From assembly GCA_030549495.1 (NCBI GenBank), contig JAUIRK010000894.1, positions 1,364,001 through 1,428,000 on the forward strand: a DNA stretch of 64,000 nucleotides. The letters run 5' to 3'. The stretch comes from Nectonema munidae. Taxonomy: Eukaryota > Nematomorpha > Nectonematoida > Nectonematidae. The notes under the pieces were generated by a model. It saw only the letters and a list, made by a program, of their open reading frames with translations, searched no databases and had not been told where the DNA came from. Numbering within the stretch: the stretch's first letter is position 1; the number at the start of each line of letters is the position of its first letter. This document shows positions 11,491-26,400 of the stretch, one piece after another. The translations under genes were made by a program, and so were the position numbers.

Positions 11491-14400
11491 GTAAGTTTTC
11501 GCTTATTGGCTCGATGTATCGTTCATGCTTTGATAACTACATGCATTTTATCAAGTCTTGTTTGTAAATGTGATCGCATCACTACTTTTTAGCTTAAAGA
11601 GAGAGAAAACAAAATTTTCCATGTTTGCTATTGTTTTCACACTCAATTATTAGGATTGCGTTCCATTTACTACTTCTATTTCGCCTCTAATCACCTGAAT
11701 AATTCCCTTTTGCTTGAATATAAGTAAATTCTTCACGCGATCGTGAAGACAAATAATTTGTAGATTCCTAGCTTTTCGCAAACTCATTATGAATTTCTTT
11801 GAAATTTGGATTTGTGACTGGCTGAGCTTGATAAATTCATCTGATTCACAACAGTTTGATGAATCAACAGTTTAATTGTGCCTGATATAGAGAATCTCAC
11901 ATTTTGAAGAAAATATTTGATATTGTAACAAAATGTTCAAATAGTTATTGTTTTTGACCTAGACTGGCTATCAGTGTCGAAAATTTAATGAATAGAACAC
12001 GTTATGCCTGATTATTTTTTGTTTACCACTTTCCGATCGGGACACGGACAGACAGTGATCAAATGAAGCCTTTATTCACCCTTATTGCTTTTCTCCGGTT
12101 AATGAAACCGATGTTTACAATACTTTTTGATATTTGGATGTTCTAGTGCTGAAAGAACTACGTGATAACGAAAAGCCTTATCACTGAATGTGCTATGTTC
12201 TAATCAAGTGAATGTTTTATACCATGACTAAAAACGATATATTTTGTAGATCTTTAGAGAAGAAAATTCCTGGCTGAGAGGGTTTAGTATTTGCTATTCA
12301 AAGTTCAAAGATAATTCTGTCTTCTAAAGACCTTTTAGAAATTTTTTTTTAAGTTCTCTTTTATTTTTCATGTAAAAAAATACAATTTCTACAAAGAAAA
12401 AAGATTTCAGATTATTATTTTGAAATTTATATTAATTAATGTTAACATTTTTACCAACTAAATATTAACGAACGAGAGTGTACTAAAATAGAAAAGCAAA
12501 TAATACACATATGTTCAATTACTGAACTAATTATTTTATCCTTCAACTTTTTTTCATGACGTCTCAGCAACACTTTCTCTGAATAAAGGTGCTAAAAATT
12601 TTAATTCTGTAATAAAAGCTTTGATTGTTTAAAATTTATATTTGCCAGACATTTATCCTAATTGTGTATTTTATTACGTTAGTTTACTCTTTAAATTATT
12701 CTAATCGTAAGGGATTATTTACCCTTTAAGCTTTAAATTTTAGAGAATATTTTCTGACCCGCAAGAATAGTAATGTGCTATAAAAAATATGTGCACTCTG
12801 AATTTTTTTTGGGCTTCTTGCTTACGTTACTTACTGCCTGTGTTCAACTATGGCTCCAATTCAGACTATTATATCAAATTAACCTGAAATTAATTAAAAA
12901 AAAGGAGTTTCAATTCGCTTTACAACAAAAACTAATATTGAAAATCTGCTGACAAGCGAAACATGTCTTTTGAATAATTGAAATGAAGATATCTTTACTA
13001 GATTTATACACAAAAATAAACACACACAAATCCAAAATTGCAGTAGCGTAGCTTAGGCTGGCTATGTTCTGCGCTTATATACCGTAGCGTCTTATGTTAG
13101 ATCCAGCATCTAACATTCATTTACTCATAGCTCGATACAAGCGGTGAAATTATTCGTTCTCTATGAAAATACTTCAATGTCAGCTTTTCCATTGGCATAT
13201 CCTATTATTATTGATGAAAAAATATTATAAAATCAATTGGTAGTAAATTTCCTTCTAGATCCGTTCCTGAGACACGCATAAGGGTATTTTTTTATGATAA
13301 ACTGGTATTGCATGGCTCATAGTTTTTTTCCAGAATCTAACAATCACAAGACTTCAGTAGCGTAGCGAAGAATTTGAACAATGGGCGGGCTTGAAAAAAG
13401 TTAGGGCAATTTTTTACTTCAGCGATGAGAGAGCCTGAGTTTTTTCAAGTATTTAGATTTTAATTGAAAACATGTTGTCCATCTCGATTATAACAAGACA
13501 TGTAGTTAAACTTATGTGCTATTAATTTCCTATAATTTTTTTCAGTTGAGCTATCTTGACAAACTTAAGAGCTAAACAAAAGAAATCACTTGGCTTTCTT
13601 TTTAAAAATCGCAATGAATTACTTCGACATGTGGCACGTGCGTCGTGCGTGTTTGAGATTAATTTTCGATGAATTGTTTTCGAATAGTTAGCAAAATCAA
13701 ATGATTCAAAAATTTATTTTAAACTCTAAAGCTCGATCAAGTATCTCAGTATTGATTTACTTTCATCTTTCACATTTGTTGGCGTAGCTTACTGCGAAAT
13801 AACACAAAGCTCGTCCTTCAACCTTCAAAGTTCTCCCATCATTGCGCACCCTGACATAGTGATGTATCCCTCCAACTTCATCAACAATTTCAATGTAAAT
13901 GTGTCTTCCTCCTTTGATTCTTCCACTCCCTTTCCCAGCATTTCTCAAATCACGCCTCTCTCTTCAACAAATCTTCCGACCTCAATCGTTGCAGAAAATA
14001 GTAATTCTTGTTTAAGATTCACACACTACATACAAGTCTACTAGTGTTAAAAAAATAACCCAAAATTATGAAACCGCTTTGTTAACACAAAGAATTTTCA
14101 AAACATGATTTGGATGTATAAATATATTTATATAGGTATAAACGAGTTAATATCATAAGGGTGACAAATTAAAAGTGTGACAAATTTTGTAAGCTCAAAG
14201 GAGTGACGCAATTGGTCACTTCTTAAATACTGTTCAAAGGAGCGACAAATCAGAGGTTAGTTACCTTGTTCATCATTAGTTTGTTGGCTAGTTAGTAAAT
14301 CGGCTGTTTAGTTAATTGGTTTGGTTAGTTAGTGTTAGAGTTATTGTTGTTTTCTATCAAATTTTTAAGATATTTTTTGTCACTTTTGTTTTGTCGCTCC

Positions 14401-17400
14401 CATGATTTTCCATAATTTAGTGTGCTTTCAAATTAAAAGGCATATATCCACTTTGTGTATCCCCACAATTAAAAGTGCTCATAGTGATATAAATAGAAAA
14501 AACGATGTAGAGTAAATATATTTTAAACACCAAAACTTGGAACAAATTGTTTATCCTGTATTACTAGTGGATGATAAACATCTCTATCATCATTAAAAAA
14601 TAGTTGATAGAGAATTCTAACTACTTTTACTATGATATAGAAGACGTTTTAAAAAATACGCTTTACAAAAGTTGATGGAATGATTGAAATATTGTTCCAA
14701 CTTCAGAGAAGATATAAATCTTTCGTTTTAATCGTTTACGTTTTTGTCTACAAGCAAAACATTTTGCTAACGACTGACATGGAAGAGATCTTTGAAAAAA
14801 GATGAAATGCAAGAATTCGAAATATATTTATTATTATAGATTGCAGAAGCAATGAAAAATCGCTTTTGCCTCCCCTACATAAGCAATAAATCACTTTTAT
14901 CTAAAATAGTTATTACTTTAGAATTTTCGTTATGAGTTTTCAATATTTTAAGGCATATTGCATCCTTATTTTTATACATCAATTTATAACAAGTAATGTC
15001 TTAGTTTTTGCTATTTTTATTACTCTTTTGATTTGTCATCCTTTTGAACTTTAACATATAAACATGTATTAATTATATTATAGTTATTAGTATACATATA
15101 TATAATATAGGGGAACCGCTTAAAAGAATGACATCTCATTTTAATTTTGACATGGGCTGTCTTATTTAAATCATTTTTTGACAGGTTACTCTTTTAATAT
15201 GTAGCTTTTTTAATTTGTCACTCTTTTGAGCGCTCGCATATAAATATGTATCATACCTATCAGTTTCGGATCCAGGGAGGGGGGAGGATCATGGGCCCAT
15301 CCCCCCCTCCCCCTATGAAAAATGGCTTCGAAAATTACCCTTACTAATTTGGCTTTTTCCTAAAACAATACTTCTTGGTGGTTGATTACGTTTATATCAA
15401 CGATATAACAAGTCGAATTCTAAAAAACATAATACAGCTGTCATATTCTCTGAAGACTTTTAGCAAAATTGCATAAAAATTTAAATAGATTTCGCTCCCC
15501 CCCCCCCCCCCCCCCCCCCTATGCCACTGATACCTATACAATATACTTATATAATATAAGGGGACCGCTCAAAACAGTGACAAATCTTATTTTAATTTCG
15601 ACATCAGCCGTCATATTTAAATCATTTTTGTTAGTTTGACAGGAGTGACAAAAATGACAATAATCACAGATTAATTCTTAATTTTATCTTTTCGCTTCAA
15701 TTATTTGATGTCCTCTATCAATAACAATATGCACGGATACAGCGCAAAATTTTTAAATGAAAGGGCGTTGTGCGTAGCACAAAAATTTGCATAAATTTTG
15801 CTATCAAAGAACCTCTTTTTCCCATGTTTTAATCTAGAACATAAAATTAAAAAATATTTTTTATATTAGATTTTATTTATATTCGTATAAAAATAATAAA
15901 TAAAAATTCTTTTTTTCACATGACATCGCATAATTCTATCTTTACATGCGTACTTATTCGAATCAATCAATTTTTTACGATAACATCCAATTTTTTAGTA
16001 ATCATAATGTCTATACTTCTGTGTTTCTACTTTAAGTGTGACTTGTCTTGAGCAATTGCAGCAAAAACTTTTGTATTGAAATAATATGTGCTTTTTACGC
16101 ATAATTTTTGCAAAAGTTACTCGTACTGCTTTACTAGTTGGTATGTATGGTGGCGCATTACATCAAACAACTTGCAAACTAATTGATTTCAAATTTCGTT
16201 ACAAAACACTCCTTTCTCTCCCTCCGAATATTAACACTTTTTTTATTTGTTAAGTTGCAAGATTTTCCAAATGTGAGATGCCAGTCTCTGCTTTTCCTTC
16301 AACAAGCGTGCTCACTCCTTCAACCCATACGTTAACTCAATCTTCTAACTTACTAGCAACATTTATTGTGACTGATCCAGATAGCCTACGCAACAATTTT
16401 ATCGACCCCAAATGCATACAACCCGATCTTTCTTTGATTCCCAACGAAAATTGCAACAATTCAGGCAACAATTTTTCCAAAGTAAATAAGAAAAATAAAA
16501 GAAATTGCAAAGTCATAGATGTAATACAATTTTCTCCTTAATTGAAATCAGGAATCGGTAGAATCGGAGATTTTAAAGCGTTAGAAATTGGAGTAGGATT
16601 AGTATTAAAATTAATTTTATAATTTTTGAAAATAGTTTTATTTTTGAGTTGAAGTCAGAAGTAAAAGTTTGCGTTAAATTTATCAAGTTTTTAAGTAGTT
16701 GGAGGCTAACTTGCACTTTTTTTTCAAGTATTTGGATTCTTAGTCCACTTTTTGTAAGTTTTAGGAGTCCGAGTTTGATATTATTTTTCCTCCAACTCTG
16801 CAGCCCTCTTTATCATAGTGGGGCTTGAGTAACCATGCCTAGATATGCCTGTCTTTTTTAGTACTATTACAAGGTTTTTTTGGTTTGTATCCAATATAAA
16901 ATCATCTTTCCTTATATTACGAATCACGCGACCCGATTTTGCTTTCTTAGTCTAAATACTCCACTATATCTTTTCCTACTATCTACATTGCCACTCGATT
17001 CTGGCCTTTGGTTCCTATAACTTTTGAGGAATTAATTTTTTTAATTGTATCAGCGACATTACTGAACACCTGAATTAATATAAAAATCTCAACATTTTTT
17101 GAGTTTACTTGATAAAAATTAAGAGATAACTTTTTTGACACTTCAAGTTGGTCTTTTGAATTTCTAATAGTAGGAATAAAGATAAATCATCTATAGAAAA
17201 AAGAAGTTATATTTTTATTGAAAATATCATTGTTAAAAATGGAAATATCAGTTGCCCCAGTGGAACACGTTGTGCAACATCTCATGAGATTTAACTTTAC
17301 TTAATTTTAAAGTTATTAATCTCAAATATTTGCCTACCATGTGCTAAATACGACTCAAAATTTTTCTAATTCATCGTTTCTTCTAACAAACTGCATTCAT

Positions 17401-20400
17401 TAAACGTCTTACTTAAATCTTAAAAATTAATTATGATAACAGTTTGTTTATCCAAGTAATCAGATATACAATTGCTTAGTTGATATATGCTTTCTAAATT
17501 CATATAGCTTATTACAGGGATCCCCAAACGTTTTAACCCGTAGACTCCTTCATATATTATTATTTGTTTTCTCCTCTCACCCCCAGAGAAGTTTAATCAT
17601 TTTTTTTTTATTTTTCTGAAGATGAGCAATAATATATATAAAAATTTATCTAGAATAATCGAATATATAATATTTTATTTGTTTATACACGAATGCATAA
17701 CTTTCATTAATATCTCGATTTTTTCCTGTCTACAAATTCAACTAATTCTACATAACATAACCCACCCCTTTTACCTCTATGTAATAATCGACTCCTAGGA
17801 AACTCTCATTGACCCCAGGGGGTCGATATCGAACTATTTGGGGATTCCTGGTTTATTACAAACAATTTTATTTATGGGGAATTATTTTGATATTCGGTTA
17901 AACAATTTTTTTTCAATAATGTGCTAATAATTTTAATGCGTCTATAAAATTTTCTCTCATTTCTTTTTATTAATTGGTATTACTTTATTTACTTTCACAG
18001 ATTCAGTAAATATATTATATCCCAATGAAGATATTTTTGAATAAATATTTCTCAATCATCACAATTTTTTATTTTTTCTCTTTCAAAGCTGATAAGATGC
18101 CTTCAATGATATTTTTGGAATAAAAGTATTGTAGCAACTTTTTTCAAGTACAACAGACTCTCATTAATCTGCAAAAAACATTAAAAAAACCCTTCTGATG
18201 ATGAAATTATTAGGATTGTTAAATAAACAGCACATTTGTTATCAAATTTGCGGGAGCTAATATAATGCGAGTTACTCAAATATTTTACCAAAAACGTCAA
18301 GTGTTACTTAATCCCTTTTATTAAAAAATTTCCCCTTTTCATCATTTCTGTATTCGAAGATGAAAAGAGGGGATGATAAATTTTACGGAAAAAATATTTT
18401 TGTTCGGAAGATAGGATTGGGATTAGTGAAATCTTTGTTAACGAGAGTAATTAAATATTTTATTTCTAGAGAACATACAAATTCTTTGCGTGTTTTTAGG
18501 AAGCATTTATTTTCTTCAATTTTCTATGGAACTTATCACATTTTTTTTAAATTAATTTTTATTATTTCGGAGGTCATCCAAAAAATTTTCCTGTTTTTAT
18601 ATTTATTTGATTTACAAAAATGAATTTGCTTAGTTCAGTTTTTGATTTCATCTCAAATTTTAGCATTATGGAAAAAGTTTAATGAATTAAGGTCATTTTA
18701 AATAAGCTTTTAAAAATATTCCCAATCAAAGGTTTTTACACTGCTTGTTTATATGTATATATATATATATATATCTTTTGCAAAGGTTGTACAATAGATA
18801 TCCGAAGTTGTAGTGTACAAATATTCAATTCTTGGATCATAGTCTGTCAGATAGGTTAAGAAAAACTAAGAGAGTTTAAATGGAAAAATAATCAATAATA
18901 GTTTTCCAATCAAGTACACTAATTTTAGTTATCGATGAAGCTAAATAATTAAATGCCATTGTGTTAACAAATCTTTTTTATTAGTATCGGTATTCATTTT
19001 AAAAAGTTATTCAGACGATTATGCAGATTGATTTCATGATTTCAATAGAAAATGTTTCGAATACCTGCTTTTCAGACTGTCGCAAATAACTTTTTATTGC
19101 AAGGGGTTGTATAAAAAGTACCAAAAGGTAAAGGTACCGTGGGATGTTTTCATCGAGAAGGCACATTGCACCGCTTGTATCGAACTATGAGGAAAGTAGG
19201 CTTGATGCGTGATCGAACCCGAGATCTTGAGTCCAATATTTTATAGAAACCTTCCCAAGATCTTGATCCAGTATCTAACCAACCTTACTCACACACTCAT
19301 CTCATGCGATTTTTATCTTAACCCTATTCAATAGGATGTAGGTGAACCACTTTTTTTATTAGGCTGAGGGTAATAGCACTTGCAATACCTTTATCAAATA
19401 CGTTTGGCACTTCCTTATCAAAAGAGTGTCTACTTGACCTGTACCAGGTGATAAATTTTCTTTTATCCAATAAAATAGCAATTTATCTCTAGTAAGTTTT
19501 TAGGATTTTAAGGAACAAATATGTTATTTTTGATTTATTTTTATACGTACACTTCTTTCTCATTTTTTGTGGATAAAGATCTTTTATAAGTTCGTAATAT
19601 ATCTTAACATATAATATTTCTTCTTTAAAATCCATATACCTTTAACTTTTCCTTATATCGCAAAGGAACAGCGCATTATTCACAAACTATCTCTGTATAT
19701 ATTTTCTTAAAAAGGTTTTAGATATTTGCTTGATTGAGTCGCTGAATAATATTTTTGTTTATTTTAGAATTATAGCATACTTGCAACATTTATTTTCTAA
19801 GAAAAGGGCAATGCTATTCTTAAAACTATTTTCATATAGTGATAACCGAAATCTATAAACATATGGTAATAAATTAATACAATAGCTGCCATTAAATTGT
19901 CCTCAGATCTACAAAATTCGGGTCGGCTAATTCGGGCACCGAAAATTCAAATTAACGGTTGAAAATTCAAATTTTATTTCTGTTAAAATTTTTTGGGTCA
20001 GTTTAATATGAGAGGAAACCTGTTGCAGACATCTGCAATTCACCTTAACTTCTGCTATCTGCAAAATGAAAGAAAATATCTTTATTTCGTGCCTACATTT
20101 GCATGTTTCTTCTGATAAATAGAATTCATGCCATCCTTCTCATATGAATGAAAGCAGTACCAGTCAACGTCCTTTACCTATTCCACACGAGGCAATTTAT
20201 GAAGCTCCCACAAACTATTCTTCTTCCAGAGTCTCACATGAAAACTGTCACTCAAATGTCAAAGATGGTATTTCAACCGCTTCCAATGCAAACATTGATG
20301 CCGTCACATTTCCTGACTTCTCCCCAAAACCAAATTCCTGGATGAGTGGGGGTAGCAGTAAAAAGATGAGCAATCACTCCGCTTCCAACATCTTCCGAAT

Positions 20401-23400
20401 CAATGCTATCGATTTGCAACGAAAAAAAGCTTCCCTTGCAAGATCGTATAACTCTACTTCCGAAGTCCGTAAGACAGACAATGGTAGTGCTTTTCACTTT
20501 TATTTTTATATTTTCCACGCTCCTTGAGTCCATGGCTAGGTCCTGAGCGGTCCCCTTTGAAGTCTCAAAAAAGAAGATAAATATATAATGAATGAAAATA
20601 AGTAAAAACAAAGATGAAATCTAGTTTATTTATGAAACATCACTATTCCACCACATCGCTATTTCCATATTAACTATATTTCTAAAGTAAGATACAACTT
20701 ATATTATACTGTGATGGATATACTTGTATATATCTGTGTTAAGCTCCCTATCATAAATTTCCGAATCTACCCCTCCTTGATTCGCGCGCTTACGAAATAT
20801 TTCGCTCAAAACTGTTTATTAAGTACATGAGAAAGAGTTTAAAAAATAAAAGCTATTTGTTCATCGATGCTTTGCTATTATGTTCACACCCAATAGGAAG
20901 TGCAGATGTTTGAAATGCACGGAGACTTTTGTTTCTTCATCTACGCTTGCGCTTTCTCCAGATAAAACAGAGTATCAAATGTTATGTCTTATTTGGAAAC
21001 GATTTATCAACCCATTTGAAGCAGTAAGCTTTTTCTTGAAGTAGCTTACCTTAAACAGGAATACTCTTTTTCCTTGTTTTACAGAACCACTTGAAAAATA
21101 AGCTATTCAACTATTCATATTCCCTTTTTTAAAATCTTAATACACTTTGAACTTGAATTTGAGCGATCATTCCACAATTCTTTAATTTTACTTTTGTTTA
21201 AAATAATACTTTCAATTTGTATTTACCCAACGTTCATTTCCTTAGCAATGTAAAAACATTTCACACCCTTATCGTGTTTTTTAATGACTTCTATTTTTTG
21301 TTAGATGCGTTTTCTTTTTTCCCAAGACAACGTTAAAAGTCTGTGATATGAATGAAATTTGCTGATAAAAAGTAGTGTGTCAATTACACTTCCTCAATTA
21401 ATAAATTAGAAACCCAAAGACTAGCATAATAAATGAGCATATCTTACACTCAACAAGTCGTATCTGAGGGGTTACGCAAGTTCTTTAAGATTGATGTAAA
21501 TATTATTTGTGTGTATAAATAAGTCGTATCTTTTAGGAAGTCTGATTTGAGGGAGCTTATCGGAGTTGAATTTTTGTATTAGGAGCGGGGTGCAGACTTA
21601 TTTGCTTTATTTAAATATGGATCGGATATCCGTAAAATTTTTTACATCCTATTAACATCCTCATCCGCGGATCATTGAAGTTTCAAAATCTGGAATTACA
21701 TCTGCATCGACAATTTTCAAACATTTTTCTTTTTCTATATATATTGTGAAATTTTTGTGATAAGTACGTCTTTTTGATAACATATGTACATTGTACATTG
21801 GCATCTTTTCTCTAACTTTTTAAGAATTATAAAATGTGCGTTTGCTTAGAATAGCAATTATCTACTTTTTTTGGATAATTTTTTTGAATCAGAGAAGATT
21901 TAGCGTCTCTGCTCTTCCTATTCGACCTATTACGATTATTTTTTAATTACATCTTCAAAATTCAAATACTATCACAAGAATATATTAATATATTTACTTA
22001 TAACTATTGTACACAATTTCGAAAGACAGTTTTTTCTCCTGTTGTATGTGTCTTCCAGGATTAAAAATGAGTGAGTCTTATTGAATAACTTTCATTTTAT
22101 TCATTCATTATATGTGTAGTAATCCTTTTTCAAGGTTAAACACGCAAGAAGGCAGCTGCTACCTTGTTTCCAATGTGTACCTCCAATATCACTGATATAA
22201 GACACTCTTGCAACGATTAATAGTTGTATTGAAAGGTTGTATTTTTCAATGTGTGTGATATCACGAGCAAGATTGCTTGGTCAATGGAATGCGAATCGCA
22301 GTTGAAATCTAAGGAAATAGGATTTTGAAAAGGCATTAGGGCGCGTAGAAACGCCCCTACTTACTCGTTACAAAAGATTTTTAAGAAGGGTATTCACAAA
22401 TGTGTCCATTATTTTTTTTATCAAGAAAATGGAATCGATCAAGAAATCTAAACATTGTTTAAACAGATCTACGATTTGTTTACATTTTTTCTTCAATAAT
22501 CGTGTCTTATTTTACATTTATTACATTTTCTTGATAAAATATTTTCAAGGCCTTCATACATTAGATATTTTTGAGCATTATGCTATTTCTTTTTTTTTAC
22601 CTCGATCAATCACGTGAGTTCTATGGAACTTCTGAGATAAAGCCTGTAAAATAAATAACCGTCCATTTGTGCTTTTATACATTAAATAAAGTTTTGAATC
22701 TATTTTATAGCAAACTTTTAAAATTGTTTTATTTGTGTCTTTGTTAACTTATGGGTTGGATTCTTATGCAATCTAATGACTTTTACGTACAAAAAAGTTG
22801 GCTTTCATAGTGTTGGAAAAATTCGTTTAAATTTTGAAAGCATACATAATGTCTTTTTTAGCTGAAGCCTTAAGAATTGCCCCTAAATATTTTAAAATGT
22901 CAAGTCTTTTGTTTAGCATTCACATTTTTGGAAGTATTTGTTGTAGGAGTCGGTTATTTCCCTGTAAATTCGATGTAACGCTGCTGCCTAGCACACAAAT
23001 GAACATAGTACAAACATATACAGTTGAATATTTTTTCCAAAAAATACGTCAATTAAAAGAGTGATTTATTGTCAATGATGCAAAAAGGAATTTACTCTGG
23101 CATACTTTGAGTCTCTCAAAAAATCAGGTTTTGAGATGAAGGACTTATTATGAGTGCCATGAAACAAGAGGCATCCCATGATGCACGAGTTATTTTACTT
23201 ATTCGTTGGAGTAATACTGACTAAATATCATTCTAACTAGCTTACTTGCAAATTGTTAATTGAATATGCTAGACACACATTTCCTTTTGCCATTTCAAGA
23301 ATGTGAGAGACAGCTTTTTCAATTGATAACTTTTTTTCTATATCTTTTACTGATTTATGATGGTATTATGGAAAATATCTAATTGTTTCAAACACATTTT

Positions 23401-26400
23401 TTTTCAAAATATAAAACAACGTAAAATAAAGAAGATAACTAACAATAATATGGGATATTTTCTTTTAACTTTACATTCGAATTTATAATATATATATTTC
23501 AACCTTTCTTTTTTATTTGTGTTTTTTTATATTTTTTTAAATATTTTAACGAGGAAATGAATTTACAGCTTTTTTAAGTTCACCAAGTAAACCAAAATAA
23601 AGGTTATTTTTTTGCAATAAAAAGTTATAAGTAACACGATGCCAATTTTAAAACTAAAATCACCTAAAATCTGCAAAACTTTAAACAGGTTTACTGTGCA
23701 AGGCACCAGCGCAACGTTTACCCTTCTCTCTTTTGTCGAGTTATAAGCATAAATGATATAACACGAAAAGATTTTTCCCTCTATAACGCTGTTTCCCTAA
23801 CTTTTTTGAGCCGCGACACACTCTTTACATAGAAAAATTCCGTGACACACCACCAAGCAAATATTTCAAAAAAAAAACTATTAAATGAAGTATTTTAATT
23901 AACAGTATCTTTGTAATCCATTAAACATTAAGATTAAAATTAGCAACAGAAGGAAACTGGGCGAACAAGCAACAGCAACAACAATAAAATTTTATTCAGT
24001 GTGACAAATGAGTTTGCTTTCGAGAACAAATTAAATTCCATCGAGGGTTCAAAGGCGACAAGCAAACTCGCATTTCAACATCAATTCCGAGAAGTCTTTC
24101 TCGCTTTTTGGATTTGATTTCGGTTAATGCCGAAAGAAAACAGAAAGTTTTGAAAATGTAATAATTGAACCGCGTTAATCGAAATCCTGTTAATCGAAGT
24201 CATGCTAATTCAGGGATAACTGTATCTTTTTATTATTTCTGAACAATCTCGCGACACACTTGGAAAGTTTTTGCGACACACAGTTTGGGAAAGACTGCTC
24301 TATAATAATTGATTAAAAAGTGGTAAATATATTTAAAATCATTTTTTATACTTGGAATATAGAACAGAGTTAGCAACCTTTTTCATTGAGATGCATATTA
24401 CATTGTCGTCATTGAGATCTATCTATCTACCTTACAACGACAAAATATATTTAATTTAAAATGGCATATAATAAGGAAGTTTTTGTAGACTGAAAAGAGT
24501 TGCAGAGATCATGCACATTTAAAATTCAAATTGTAAAAGCGATTTTTCAAGTTCCCGCTTTCTTGGAAAGAAGCATTCGCTATATTCTTTCAACCTTGTG
24601 TTAAGCCTTATACACCTCTTTGCAATTTGAAGCATCATTAACTTTAATTTGTTTCACCTTCTCAATACCTTCTACTATACCGCGAGCGAGCGAATGAATG
24701 AATGTCTTATTCCACTTTCACACAAAGGATTCAACTGGCATCTAAGATATTGCGTAACGTATGTAAATATAGAGGTACATACACTCCCCTATATAAACTT
24801 GATTAGTCCTCTAATTGCGTTTCACACGGGAGATCTTTATGGACAAATCACACGTCGGGAATATATTAGAGGTATCGGATATCCGCAAAAAATTTTATGT
24901 CCTCTCAACATCCTTATCGGCGGGTAATTAAAGTTCCTATGGAATTTTTCGATTTTTATAATAAGTACGTCTTTGTGATAATAACACTTTAATACTTTTG
25001 ACTATATGTACTAGATTATTCGTCCCATGATATTTGGCCGCTTAAAATTTAATTTTTGTGATTATTTGTGAATATAAACATGAATAGATGGAATTATATT
25101 AAAAAAAAATCGCTTAGAAAAACTTGTGTCTCTGTGTCTACAACTGTATCATGTGAACAACCAGATGGGGGAATGGATCCCCTTAAATTTTCCAAATTAA
25201 TAATAATACTAATAGAATTTAGAAAATGCTTACCCAAAATTACAATTATTTTTTATTAATTTGCACGAATCTTTCAAGATCTCACTCGCTTCTACATTTA
25301 AAAAATAATGAGAATATAACACATAGGGTATTGGTTGGTGTTTGTGAAAGGAGTGATTGGTTGCAGACGTGGATCAAACGCGATTTGGTCTGTCTGATGA
25401 GGGGTTTCATCCACAGACTAACCTTTTTCAATCCCTAAAGTAAAATTCCTCACCTAATATTTAGATACTGTAAAGAAAGGATAAAGACATTATCAAGTTT
25501 TGCTTTTACTCTTTCTCAAGCCGAAGGCATTGGCTTTATTTCTTTTATTTTTAGAAACTTTTTTATCTTTGCTTTGGTTACATATTTGTGATTTTATTTT
25601 ATTTAATTTTCAGTATGATTTAACCGATTTTCAAATGCTTATCAAAAATTTATTCAACACTTTTTAAAGTTGATTTTGCCATAAGATATATATGGCTTAA
25701 CATTTTCTTTGAAGGACCTCTGTCTAATGTGATAAGGTACAACACACCCAACAAAATAGATTATCGACGCTCAAATGACCTACAACCGTTTTTATATTAG
25801 ATGCCAATATATATCAGAAAATTTTACTTATTTTGAAAACAGCTTGAGTTTTACTTTTTTCACTTCTCCTGGACCTGAAATTTGATACAATTAAATGTGA
25901 CTTTAAATCTCAAGTTCACAAGAAATTTCGCATTTTCACGGAAATTTGAAACAACGTATACACATTATCATCATTTACTGCCTCTTCATACCACCATCAT
26001 TTTGAACTAGGTGTATTAGTGTTTCGTTAGTTTGACCTTGATCCTATTTACTCATCGCGTTTAATAAGACTTGTCTAATAAGTATCATACTACTACTACT
26101 AATAATAATAATGCCACTGCCGAATCGTGCAAAAGCTGAAGAGTTGTTTTGTGTGTGATTTTTCATGTTCCAGCGACAAATAGATCTTTGATCAACTCAT
26201 TTTTTACACGCGATGATCATGCAGCATGATGCTCAATTCCTAGCATATGGAAGCGAGTAGCGATACCTTGTAAGCAATACTTCCTTTTGATGTGTGCATG
26301 CGTGTGTCTTTATCGCAAGCATTATACTTGCTACATGTTCGATTAAAAAGTCTTCCTATTCATAATGCCGAAGAATAAGAATTCCATTAACTTTAACAAT

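Larger units (their letters stand above)
14001..16254 (+). other. Phactr intron between exons b and c
   Basis: AT-rich intron holding a diffuse repeat built on GTGACAAAT and GACAGG motifs (14150-14400, 15098-15187, 15541-15643) and one short hAT element inserted inside it (15261-15529). No other gene was seen. Confidence 0.6.
16482..20122 (+). other. Phactr intron between exons c and d
   Basis: AT-rich intron with two likely mobile elements (16549-16808 and 17515-17850), a SINE-like segment near 16817-16920, a TA dinucleotide run near 18754-18772 and a SINE copy on the - strand at 19124-19300. The + strand frame at 18360-18623 is Phe/Ile/Lys-rich and unsupported. Confidence 0.6.

Noticed and set aside
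13763-13948. - strand frame with Gly/Arg-rich sequence opposite Phactr exon b
   Set aside because: The + strand has proper splice borders and matching phases on both sides. The - strand frame is best explained as its shadow.
18360-18623. + strand 87-codon frame
   Set aside because: Dominated by Phe, Ile, Leu and Lys as expected from A/T runs, with no motif and no splice context.
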